A stretch of DNA of 64,000 nt, from positions 1-64,000 of the forward strand of contig NZ_WRXO01000013.1 of the NCBI RefSeq assembly GCF_009758125.1, written 5' to 3'. Source of the stretch: Chitinophaga oryziterrae. GTDB taxonomy: Bacteria > Bacteroidota > Bacteroidia > Chitinophagales > Chitinophagaceae. The stretch's first letter is position 1. Each line of letters opens with the position of its first letter. The notes beneath the pieces were generated by a model. The model was given only the letters and a program-made list of their open reading frames with translations. It was not told where the DNA came from and searched no databases. Below are positions 1 to 7,913 of this stretch, piece after piece. The position numbers were made by a program, and so were the translations under genes.

Positions 1-681
1 TAGAGGATGTTGCATTTAAACTAACGATGGTAGTTGCACATGTTAAAGTAGCCGGTGCCGTCACTACCAGATTTGGTTTGCTGATATCCTGTGTTACCGT
101 TGCGCTGTCTATGGTAGTGCATCCTGTAGTGCTTCTTGCCGTTACATAATACTTACCGGGAGCGCTAACGCTTACCGGATTCTGTCCGGAGGTAAATCCA
201 GTCCAGGTGATAGTCGCGCCAGTAGTAGAGGACGTTGCATTTAAACTAACAACAGTAGCAGTACATGTTAAAGTAGCCGGTGCCGTCACTACCAGATTTG
301 GTTTGCTGATATCCTGTGTTACTGTTGCGCTGTCTATGGTAGTACATCCCGTAGTGCTTCTTGCCGTTACATAATACTTGCCGGGAGCGCTTACACTTAC
401 CGGATTCTGTCCGGAGGTAAATCCAGTCCAGGTGATAGTCGCACCAGTAGTTGATGAGGTAGCATTTAAACTAATAACAGTAGCAGTACATGTTAAAGTA
501 GCAGGAGCTGTAACAATGAGATTCGGTTTCGCTATGCTCTGTACTACTGTAACGCTATCCGATTTGGTACAACCATTGGTACTGTCTCTTACAGTTACAT
601 AATACTTACCGGGGGCACTTACACTTACTGTTTTCTGACCCGCAGTAAATCCCGTCCATGTGATAATATTACTGGTAGTAG
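1..681 (-). repeat. Tandem 225-bp coding repeat (75 aa) in the adhesin
   Basis: Repeat units begin at about 1, 226 and 451, a period of exactly 225 bp, and a diverged fourth unit of about 231 bp runs to about 681. The first two units are almost identical in DNA, differing at scattered positions, which points to recent duplication or conversion. The array continues past the left edge. Each unit encodes one Ig-like module with a Cys pair (LTCTATV and TTGCTTIDS). Confidence 0.85.
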
Positions 682-2521
682 TTGATGCTGCCGTTAAGTT
701 CACACTTGTAATAGCGCAGGTTAAAGTATCCGGTTTTGTTACGGTCAGGTTGGGAACTGTTATATTTTGTACAACGGTAGTCGTCGCAGTACCTGTACAA
801 CCGCCCGATGCTGTTACTGTCAGGGTATAATTGCCAGGGACAGTTATCACCGGGTTTTGTACAGCAGAAGTAAAGCTGTTTGGTCCTGCCCAGCTGTAAG
901 TAACACCTGATGCGGTAGAAGAACCTGATAGTGTTACAGAAGTCGTGCTACAGTTTAAAGCACCGCTTACTGCCGCGGTAGCATTTACATTGCCACCGGT
1001 TGATGTACTTGTCAGCTTTATATTATCAAAGTAATACTGTTCAGTGGAATTAGAGTTACTGGTTCTGATAATAACCTGCAGGGTGCTGCCATTCAATGCA
1101 GCTGAGTTGATAGTGATAGAGGCAGTACCGGTAGTACTGGAACCTATTCCGGCTGAATCTGTATATATCAGTGTTTCAGCACCTCCATTCAGCTTATAAT
1201 ATACGTGTATATAGTCTGCATTTTCAAGGAAGTCTCCTGATGAGGATGTACCACTTATCAGGTCTGCAGAGATAACTACATTGCTTTTGTTGGAGATGTC
1301 TATAACTCCGGAAGTCCAGACGCCTTCTACCTGTGCGGTAAAGCTGGCTTTTAACTGGTTATTTTGTACAGAGAATGTGCCAGGGCCGGGAAAGGTAGTC
1401 GTCCAGCTGGTAGTGTCTGTATCCGAGGTTGTTCCATTTGCTAAAGTAAAGTCTTCCAGCCAGAAAGTACTCGATGTAGCAGCAGTACCTGTTACAGATA
1501 CCGATTGAGTAGCAGTACAACCATTAGCAGGGTTGGTAACCGTTACGGTGTAAGTACCTGCAGTGCTGACAGCGGGGTTTTGCGACGTACTGGTAAACCC
1601 GCCGGGGCCTGTCCAGCTGTAGGTAGCCCCTGAAACAGATGAACTGGCTGTGACGGCTACACTGCTGCTACTACATAGGGAAGCTCCTGTTGCTGTCAGA
1701 TTAGGTGTTGTTTTGTTTGTAGTGATGGAGACAGAAGCAGTGGCAGAACTGGAAGAACTAGTGGCAGTAACGGTGTATGTACCAGCTGTTGAAACGACCG
1801 GGTTCTGAGCTGTAGAAATAAAGCCACTGGGGCCTGTCCAGCTGTAAGTAACACCTGATGTACTACTGGAGGCAGACAGGGTAGTGGAAGGGTTGGTACA
1901 GGTTAGTATGCCACTGTTGGATGCACCGGCAGTAACGCTCACGGTAGTACCACCACTACAGGGTCCTTTCTCCTTAAATACCCTGTATTTTTCAATGTAA
2001 TAATCGGACCTGGTACCGCTTCCGTTATCGTAGTTATACATCTTTACGATCAGCTGTATAGTACTCCCCTGAAGGGAGTCTGATGTGAAGTCGATGGTAC
2101 CAAAATTCCCTGTGCGTTGATCCAGCAGTGTTTCCGGGCCACCATCCAGCCTGTAATATATTTTCACATATTCAGAGCTGTTTTGTTTTCCTTCTGAGGA
2201 AATTTTTACTGCTGCCTGGAAACTGCTGTATCCTGCAGTAGAAAAGACGCGGGAATACCATATTCCCACTCCACCGATGTTTTGTGCTGTGAACCGGTTC
2301 GATTTAACAGCAAATATACTGGTACTGCTACTGACAACATTAGTAGCATCCAGGTACCATCCGGTAGGGGAGGCATCAACGATAGTGCCGTTTGCACCTG
2401 GAAAGGTACCCGTAATAATTGGACAAGTAGGAGTGGCCGGCAGGCGGCTACTCAAGGTCAGGAATAGCAATAGCAAGGGCATAAGGCGCTTATAGCCCCC
2501 TTTACGTAACAGTTTGTGCAT
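1..2521 (-). CDS. Giant secreted adhesin with PKD/Ig-like repeats (3' end beyond window)
   Basis: About 840 codons stay open from the ATG at 2521 to the left edge, so the C-terminus is missing. The N-terminus starts MHKLLRKGGYKRLMPLLLLF, a signal peptide. Roughly residues 35-185 form a Trp/Tyr-rich beta domain (GTFPGANGT ... YYIEKYRVF), and a similar domain recurs at about 345-505 (FWLEDFTLANG ... QYYFDNIKL). Around and after these come PKD/Ig-like units with SWTGP and AGTYTVT motifs. The last units visible are near-identical 75-residue repeats (period 225 bp) containing ITWTGFTSGQNP and APGKYYVTARS. Such proteins are normally surface adhesins exported by the type IX secretion system; the sorting domain expected at the C-terminus is outside the window. 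Binding partner unknown. Confidence 0.85.
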   Translation of the reverse strand, partial: MHKLLRKGGYKRLMPLLLLFLTLSSRLPATPTCPIITGTFPGANGTIVDASPTGWYLDATNVVSSSTSIFAVKSNRFTAQNIGGVGIWYSRVFSTAGYSSFQAAVKISSEGKQNSSEYVKIYYRLDGGPETLLDQRTGNFGTIDFTSDSLQGSTIQLIVKMYNYDNGSGTRSDYYIEKYRVFKEKGPCSGGTTVSVTAGASNSGILTCTNPSTTLSASSSTSGVTYSWTGPSGFISTAQNPVVSTAGTYTVTATSSSSSATASVSITTNKTTPNLTATGASLCSSSSVAVTASSSVSGATYSWTGPGGFTSTSQNPAVSTAGTYTVTVTNPANGCTATQSVSVTGTAATSSTFWLEDFTLANGTTSDTDTTSWTTTFPGPGTFSVQNNQLKASFTAQVEGVWTSGVIDISNKSNVVISADLISGTSSSGDFLENADYIHVYYKLNGGAETLIYTDSAGIGSSTTGTASITINSAALNGSTLQVIIRTSNSNSTEQYYFDNIKLTSTSTGGNVNATAAVSGALNCSTTSVTLSGSSTASGVTYSWAGPNSFTSAVQNPVITVPGNYTLTVTASGGCTGTATTTVVQNITVPNLTVTKPDTLTCAITSVNLTAASTTTSNIITWTGFTAGQKTVSVSAPGKYYVTVRDSTNGCTKSDSVTVVQSIAKPNLIVTAPATLTCTATVISLNATSSTTGATITWTGFTSGQNPVSVSAPGKYYVTARSTTGCTTIDSATVTQDISKPNLVVTAPATLTCTATVVSLNATSSTTGATITWTGFTSGQNPVSVSAPGKYYVTARSTTGCTTIDSATVTQDISKPNLVVTAPATLTCATTIVSLNATSS

Positions 2522-3096
2522 GTAAAATTGGTTTATATAGGTAACGGTTTAAGACAGATTATTACGTGTATTGGTATTCTACCGTATAACATTTCCGGAG
2601 GAATTAATGCACACTCATTCACAACAAAATTTCAACTCGTTAATTGTAAATTATTATATAGTAATACCGCAATGGCTAATGATATAATTGTCCTTTCATG
2701 ATCACATGTCCACTAACATGGGCTATCAAACAGGGAGTAGGTAATCTCTTCCAATAGTGAATACTGCAAAGGTCTTTAAATAAAAATAACCTAAGTATTA
2801 TTTCTATTACAAATATGATTAAAATGAGTATGTGTACGTGTTTTTGTGAGTAATAATGCTCAAAGTCAGCAGATGAAAAAGGATTATGCGCAGCAGCTAT
2901 TTCCTGATTGGCAACATTACCTGGTATGAGCCGTTGCGGGCAATTATCAAATTTAAAAGGAAAGTCATTTAGCTTCATATCGATATAGGATAAATGCAGG
3001 CCTGAAAAAATCCCCTTTTTGCAGGAGAAAAAATCTGTATTATTCTTAATACTTTTGAATGACAAATATATTTTATAGCACCTTTAAACCTGTTTT
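2522..3096. other. Intergenic region between adhesin and lanthipeptide-like gene
   Basis: 575 bp, AT-rich, between two divergent genes. A TACTTTTG sequence at 3050-3057 fits the Bacteroidota -7 consensus (TAnnTTTG) for the + strand gene, but I see no TTTG box at the right distance upstream, so it is only a weak promoter candidate. A 129-codon minus-strand frame at 2676-3065 has no recognisable family or signal and I do not call it. Confidence 0.4.
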
Positions 3097-3261
3097 ATGA
3101 AAAAGAAAACGATGTCAAAGCTACAGCTTGACAAAATTAAAATAGGAAATTTAAGTACATACAACCAAACTGTAAACAAAGGAGATAATAGGTCAACTAA
3201 CACGTTGTTTGCTGTTTGTAGTCAGGTTTGCGCCAGTGTACGTTGTTCCTTTGAGTGCTGA
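3097..3261 (+). CDS. Putative class I lanthipeptide precursor
   Basis: A 54-codon gene, short enough to be missed by usual size cut-offs. The start MKKKTMSKLQLDKIKI matches the leader style of Bacteroidota class I lanthipeptides: a Lys-rich start and an LQLD element equivalent to the FNLD box bound by LanB dehydratases. The C-terminal half is rich in Ser/Thr and has four Cys (core near TLFAVCSQVCASVRCSFEC, residues 36-54), enough for up to four thioether rings. Family knowledge: LanB dehydrates Ser/Thr and LanC joins them to Cys. No lanB, lanC or transporter gene is in the window, so modification would have to be in trans or encoded beyond the left edge. It converges on the response regulator gene with a 40-bp gap. 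The call rests on leader and core pattern only. Confidence 0.6.
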   Translation: MKKKTMSKLQLDKIKIGNLSTYNQTVNKGDNRSTNTLFAVCSQVCASVRCSFEC

Positions 3262-3301
3262 TCCGCATAGGATTATCCGGATGGAGCTACAGGCATTTGA
3301 C

Positions 3302-3958
3302 TTACGACACCAGTTTCGTGGTACCCAATCCTGTGTGATTGAACAACTGTGTGAATTCTTTCAATTCAATAATATTAGTGACGCCAAGCTTTTGAAGGAT
3401 CTTTGCCTTATGCGTCCCTATTGTTGAAGTATGCGCGCACAGCAGGTTAGCGATCTGCGAGACATTTTTCCCTTCAAGTAAATGGGTCATGACTTCCAGT
3501 TCCCGCGGAGATAGTCTGTTAAAAAGACTCAAAGGGCCTCTTTTAGTAGCTTCCAGACGCTGAATGACATGCATTCCGGGACTTAGATACTTTTTATTGT
3601 TCAGCGTAGTTATAATAGCTTTTCGGATCTCTGCATCATCGGCATCCTTGTTGATAAACCCTTTAACCCCTAATTGAAGATATATCCTGGCGTAAATTTC
3701 TTCCCTGCTCGTAGTCAGGATCAGTATCTTCAGATCCGGACAGAATGCGAAAATGTTTTGCAATAAATTAATGGAATCTGTTCCCGGCATATTTATATCC
3801 AGGATCGCGAGGTCATAGCTGTTGGTCTTTATTTTTTCCCAGACAGTATTCCCATTACTGCATGCATCTATTTCTATATTCAGGAATTCCTCTTTAAGGA
3901 GATAGGTGATCCCGGTTCTTACGATGGAGTGGCTGTCGGCTATTAAGAATTTTTTCAT
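3302..3958 (-). CDS. LuxR/NarL-type response regulator
   Basis: 218 aa from ATG at 3958 (MKKFLIAD); an upstream TTG is a less likely start. Residues 1-120 form a receiver domain: phosphoacceptor D54 in YDLAILDINMPG, the Thr-Thr-Ser stretch after beta-4 (ILTTS), and K104. The acidic pair that binds Mg2+ is reduced to D8-S9, where NarL-type proteins usually have two acidic residues. Residues 145-210 form a LuxR-type HTH (SPRELEVMTHLLEGK, then STIGTHKAKILQKLGV). No histidine kinase is adjacent, so it is an orphan regulator here. Its targets cannot be read from the sequence. It converges with the lanthipeptide-like gene. Confidence 0.9.
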   Translation of the reverse strand: MKKFLIADSHSIVRTGITYLLKEEFLNIEIDACSNGNTVWEKIKTNSYDLAILDINMPGTDSINLLQNIFAFCPDLKILILTTSREEIYARIYLQLGVKGFINKDADDAEIRKAIITTLNNKKYLSPGMHVIQRLEATKRGPLSLFNRLSPRELEVMTHLLEGKNVSQIANLLCAHTSTIGTHKAKILQKLGVTNIIELKEFTQLFNHTGLGTTKLVS

Positions 3959-4208
3959 GGCGATCAAGAGTTTTGGACAGTATAAATGATCGATTTTTGT
4001 CTAAAGTAGTTGCAAAGTATAGTAATTTCCTCATGGAATACTTATGCCTGCTAACCGATCTTCCAAAAAACAACCTGTAAAACATTGATCTTCATTTTTT
4101 AATGTTTTTAAATTATTGACTTATATCAAATGTCAATAACACAATTAAAAACATTTTTAATAAATTTGTTCAGGAACTGGATCCATGTTATTCCGTAGTT
4201 CCCGGAAA

Positions 4209-5117
4209 TCAAAGACCGAACTCTATCAGGAAGGACTCCATGACCGGCGGGTTAATATTTTCTTTATAAGCATTTAAACTTTCTCTTACCTCTTCTCTGG
4301 AGGAAGCGCCAATCACTATTGTACTGACAGCAGGGTGATTAAGAATAAATTTGTAGTTGAGAGCCATTAAACTGACTTCGTTTTTATTGCACCATTGGTA
4401 CATCCGTATTGCTTTTTCTACCGAAACATCTTTTTCTATGGCATAGTGCAGGACACTGGTATGAGCCGGATTTTTACCCGAAAGTAATCCCATGCACAAG
4501 GGTGATCCCAGCATAACAGGAACATCATTTTTAAGGGATGTTCTTAATAAGGAATCTGCTTTTGTACATAAAACATTATAATCCAGGTAGGGCAAAATAA
4601 CGTCAGCATAACCGGAACAGATAAATTGAAGATGCAGATCGTGATCCCGGACTCCCAGGCCAATGTTAAGGATCACTTTTTCCTCTTTTAGCCGGAGCAA
4701 AGTTTCCATCCCTCCATTTTCTATCATACTTTTAAAATCAGCTTTGGAGGGATCATGTATATGGACAATATCGAGGTAATCTGTTTGCAATGTCCATAAA
4801 CTATTATCAATACTCCGTCGTATGCTGTCTTCGGAATATCCTTTATAAATAGGATGTGTACCGGCTTTTGTAGACAGGATAAAGGATGAACGGCCCCCGT
4901 ATTCCTTTAATGCAAGTCCGATCTTTTTCTCACTGTTACCATAAAATGGAGAAGTGTCCAGAAGGTTAATTCCATTTTCCAATGCAAATAAAACTGTATC
5001 TATCGCCTTTTTGTCAGATACCGGTCCCTGAAAAAAAACATTTTTTTTGCAGGAACCAATACCTGCTCCACCAAGAGATATAGGGAAAATAGGCGTTTTA
5101 TTGACGCTTAGCAGCAT
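4209..5117 (-). CDS. Aldo/keto reductase (aldose dehydrogenase-like)
   Basis: 302 aa, full length for the family. The AKR catalytic tetrad is visible: D54 and Y59 in LLDTSPFYGNSE, K84 in STKAG, and the His of VHIHDP (119/121). The short start and LGGAGIG glycine loop resemble the D-threo-aldose 1-dehydrogenase/L-fucose dehydrogenase branch. It is the last gene of the alpha-galactoside locus, 160 bp after the symporter. I infer oxidation or reduction of the sugar released and imported by the upstream genes; the substrate is not determined by sequence alone. Confidence 0.85.
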   Translation of the reverse strand: MLLSVNKTPIFPISLGGAGIGSCKKNVFFQGPVSDKKAIDTVLFALENGINLLDTSPFYGNSEKKIGLALKEYGGRSSFILSTKAGTHPIYKGYSEDSIRRSIDNSLWTLQTDYLDIVHIHDPSKADFKSMIENGGMETLLRLKEEKVILNIGLGVRDHDLHLQFICSGYADVILPYLDYNVLCTKADSLLRTSLKNDVPVMLGSPLCMGLLSGKNPAHTSVLHYAIEKDVSVEKAIRMYQWCNKNEVSLMALNYKFILNHPAVSTIVIGASSREEVRESLNAYKENINPPVMESFLIEFGL

Positions 5118-5276
5118 GTAGTATTCTGTTTATAAATTTATGACGTTTACGTTATGCTCTACTGGCATAGACAATCTTGATGCAATGATACATGGGTTAG
5201 AATATGGGGGCTATAGAAAATTTTCTATATTTAAATTTTCGGACAATTTTTTATAAGGTAGTTGATATTGAAAAAG

Positions 5277-6875
5277 TCATTCAGCCAGCCCCAATGGCGA
5301 AAAAATCACAAACAAAGCTACCATAGCTAGCAACAGCAGCACAGTATACAGATGTCGTCTTTTCCAGGGTTGCAGGTCCACTACATTGCTCCATTGTTGC
5401 ACAAAGGGCTCCTTACGGGGGGATAGGGCGGCCACTGTCATCATCAGCAACACCGTCAGTACAAATAAAATAGCCAGGACGTGCAGGAAATGCAAACCGG
5501 TATCAACCAGGAACTGCGAAACCGCATACGTGAGGATGAAAAACGTCAGCCCTATCTTGGCCGCAATAGCAGGCATGCGCTTGTGCAGCAGTCCAAGGAT
5601 CAGGATCGTGAAAATAGGTACACTGAAAAGGCCGCTCACCATTTGAATGTACGTATACAACCCGTGCTGGGCGAAGACAATGAAAGGTGCAATGAGCATG
5701 GCCAGTAAACAAACCAGTATTTCAAACCGCTTGCCTGCCCGTATCAGTTGGCGCTCACTCGCAGGCTTTTGCTGCCGTGCTTTGAATGGCTTATACAGGT
5801 TTAGTACAAAGAGGGTGCTGCTGCTGTTAAGTCCCGCATTAAAAGAGGTAAGTGCTGCGCCAAAGGTAATAGCTGCTATATAACCTGTAAGCATAGGGGA
5901 ACAGACATCGCTGACAATTTTGGGAAATACTTCCGCAGTGTTATGCATATGTGGGTACAGCTGTACTGCAATCAATCCGGGAATGTTCAGCAGCAAAGGG
6001 GAGATGATCTTGCCTGTGCAGGCTACGGCAATGCCTTTCTGGCTTTCGGCCAGGCTGCGCGACGACAGGGCCTGTTGCACAATGTATTGCTCTGTACCCC
6101 AATAGTAAAGGTTCACCAGGAACATGCCTGTGAAGATAGTGGGAAACGGCACTGCATCCTGAGGACTGCCAATGGAATTAAAATGATCTCTTCGCGATGA
6201 TAGCAGCAGGTCAAGACCAGTGCTTACAGAACCATGGCCCAGGTATTTCAGTGCAGCGTATGGTAACAGTATACCACCTGTAAACATCCCAATACCCAGT
6301 ACCGTATCCGAAATAGCCACTGCCTTCAATCCGCCGAGGAGGGTATAGAGGCTACCGGTTAGCCCGATAAGCCAGACCAGTATCCAGATGGTTTGCCAGT
6401 AACCGATGTGCAGGACTTCCGACACGCGGAACAAGCCATTAAACGTGACGGCGCCGCTGTACAGCACAGAAGGCAACATATTCACTATATAACTGATCAG
6501 GAAGATCACTGACACAAAACGTTTGGTGCCTGTATCATAACGTTCCTCAAGAAAGTCAGGTGTAGTGGAGATACCGCTGCGCAAATACACCGGCATAATG
6601 AATTCCGACACTAATAACATGGCCAATACGGATGACAGGCCCCAGGCCATTACGCTCATGTTGTTGGTGTATACCAGCTCATTCTCACCGACAAACTGCA
6701 CGGCACTGATGTTCGTAAAGAACAGGGCGCCGCCTACCACCAGGAAGCCCAGGTTGCGGTTGGCGAAGAACAGGCCGGCCGCGGTTTGCAGGTTTTCCTT
6801 TCTGGTTTTGTACCAGGAGATCAATGCCACAACGATGGTAACCAGCAGGAAACTCAGTAAGGCGCCAACATTCAT
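5277..6875 (-). CDS. Sodium/solute symporter (SSS family, sugar-type)
   Basis: 532 aa with about 13-14 hydrophobic helices, the size of SGLT-type symporters. The start (MNVGALLSFLLVTIVVALIS) is followed by a family-typical stretch FFANRNLGFLVVGGALFFTN and later by LTGSLYTLLGGLKAV, both characteristic of SSS transporters in the inner membrane. Its ATG lies 3 bp after the stop of the GntR gene, so the two are co-transcribed and probably translationally linked. Downstream of a periplasmic alpha-galactosidase the likely cargo is galactose or a related monosaccharide (inference). Confidence 0.9.
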   Translation of the reverse strand: MNVGALLSFLLVTIVVALISWYKTRKENLQTAAGLFFANRNLGFLVVGGALFFTNISAVQFVGENELVYTNNMSVMAWGLSSVLAMLLVSEFIMPVYLRSGISTTPDFLEERYDTGTKRFVSVIFLISYIVNMLPSVLYSGAVTFNGLFRVSEVLHIGYWQTIWILVWLIGLTGSLYTLLGGLKAVAISDTVLGIGMFTGGILLPYAALKYLGHGSVSTGLDLLLSSRRDHFNSIGSPQDAVPFPTIFTGMFLVNLYYWGTEQYIVQQALSSRSLAESQKGIAVACTGKIISPLLLNIPGLIAVQLYPHMHNTAEVFPKIVSDVCSPMLTGYIAAITFGAALTSFNAGLNSSSTLFVLNLYKPFKARQQKPASERQLIRAGKRFEILVCLLAMLIAPFIVFAQHGLYTYIQMVSGLFSVPIFTILILGLLHKRMPAIAAKIGLTFFILTYAVSQFLVDTGLHFLHVLAILFVLTVLLMMTVAALSPRKEPFVQQWSNVVDLQPWKRRHLYTVLLLLAMVALFVIFSPLGLAE

Positions 6876-6878
6876 ACA

Positions 6879-7898
6879 TCAAAGTGAGTTACGTCTGATC
6901 AGTGTGGTAGGCATCACCTCATGCACCGGTTCCCGGCTCAGGACTGCCTGTGCAGCCCGTTTCCCCATGTCACTGAAACTAACGGAATAAGTAGTGATAC
7001 CGTTTCCGACAAGCTCTTTTACCGGTTCGTCATTATGGGAAAGAATGCCTATATCCTCGCCCGGTTTTATTTTTTTTGCGTTACAATCCTTCAAAAGGTT
7101 CCACAGCTCAGCATTCTCATTCACATAATATACCACACCCTTTTCCACAGAGCCGGGCTTATACTCACGTAAAATCTTTCCTTTAATGTGATGCTTTTTA
7201 ATAAAGCGCTGAAAAGAAGAAACGATCTCGGGAGGGAACAGTGAGTCCGGATTGTGAAAGAAGACTATCCGGTCAAATTTTTTGATTACATCACCCAGTT
7301 GCTCAAAGACAGCGTAAGAGGCTTTTTCAAACTCCTGCACTACATAGTTAAAATCCCCGTCCAGCGGCTCATAACGGTCAAACATCAACAGCTTCTGTCG
7401 GGGTATGGTGTTCAGAAGCTCCCTGGTGCGGGGATGATGAATGGGAGAGATCACATACATGCCATAGTGACGATTCTTCACCAGCGAGAACATGGTTTCA
7501 AACACCTCTATGTTGCCATGATGGAAGAATACGTCCAGGTGTACATTAGGTCCCAGCTCGTTGCGGAAACTGCGGTAGAACTGTTCCTGGAAAGTATCAA
7601 TGGTGTACATGAGCAACGCCACTTTGAGTGACTGCCGGGTATTGTCATCCGAAACGAAATAGCCCAGGCGGTTCTTGGATTCAATGAGGCCACGGTTCTG
7701 CAGCTCGCGGTAACCTTTGATCACCGTTTCCCTGGCATATCCCAGGCCGGAGATCATGGCATTTACAGAAGGCAGGGGATTACCTACACAGACGATCTTT
7801 TCGTTGATGGCATTGATGAAGCCCTGTACAAACCGCTCGTGCTTGGAGTAGGAAGGCACATCATCCAACTCCTGTATCTTTTCAAAAATTGTTTTCAT
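6879..7898 (-). CDS. GntR-family regulator with sugar-binding-like sensor domain
   Basis: 339 aa. Residues 20-90 form a GntR winged helix (NPLPSVNAMISGLGYARETV, then GYRELQNRGLIESKNRLGYF). The rest resembles a type I periplasmic-binding/LacI-like sensor (KVALLMYTIDTFQEQFYRSF; VYYVNENAELWNLLKD; EDIGILSHND). This architecture is common in Bacteroidota sugar loci, where the sensor binds a mono- or oligosaccharide. It sits between the alpha-galactosidase (15-bp gap) and the symporter (3-bp gap), so it most likely controls its own operon; a candidate operator is the inverted repeat at 14971-14999. Confidence 0.88.
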   Translation of the reverse strand: MKTIFEKIQELDDVPSYSKHERFVQGFINAINEKIVCVGNPLPSVNAMISGLGYARETVIKGYRELQNRGLIESKNRLGYFVSDDNTRQSLKVALLMYTIDTFQEQFYRSFRNELGPNVHLDVFFHHGNIEVFETMFSLVKNRHYGMYVISPIHHPRTRELLNTIPRQKLLMFDRYEPLDGDFNYVVQEFEKASYAVFEQLGDVIKKFDRIVFFHNPDSLFPPEIVSSFQRFIKKHHIKGKILREYKPGSVEKGVVYYVNENAELWNLLKDCNAKKIKPGEDIGILSHNDEPVKELVGNGITTYSVSFSDMGKRAAQAVLSREPVHEVMPTTLIRRNSL

Positions 7899-7913
7899 CC
7901 CTGCATATTGAAT

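Noticed and set aside
2676..3065. 129-codon minus-strand frame with one hydrophobic stretch
   Set aside because: No family resemblance, no signal or operon context, and it lies in an AT-rich divergent promoter gap where chance frames are common.
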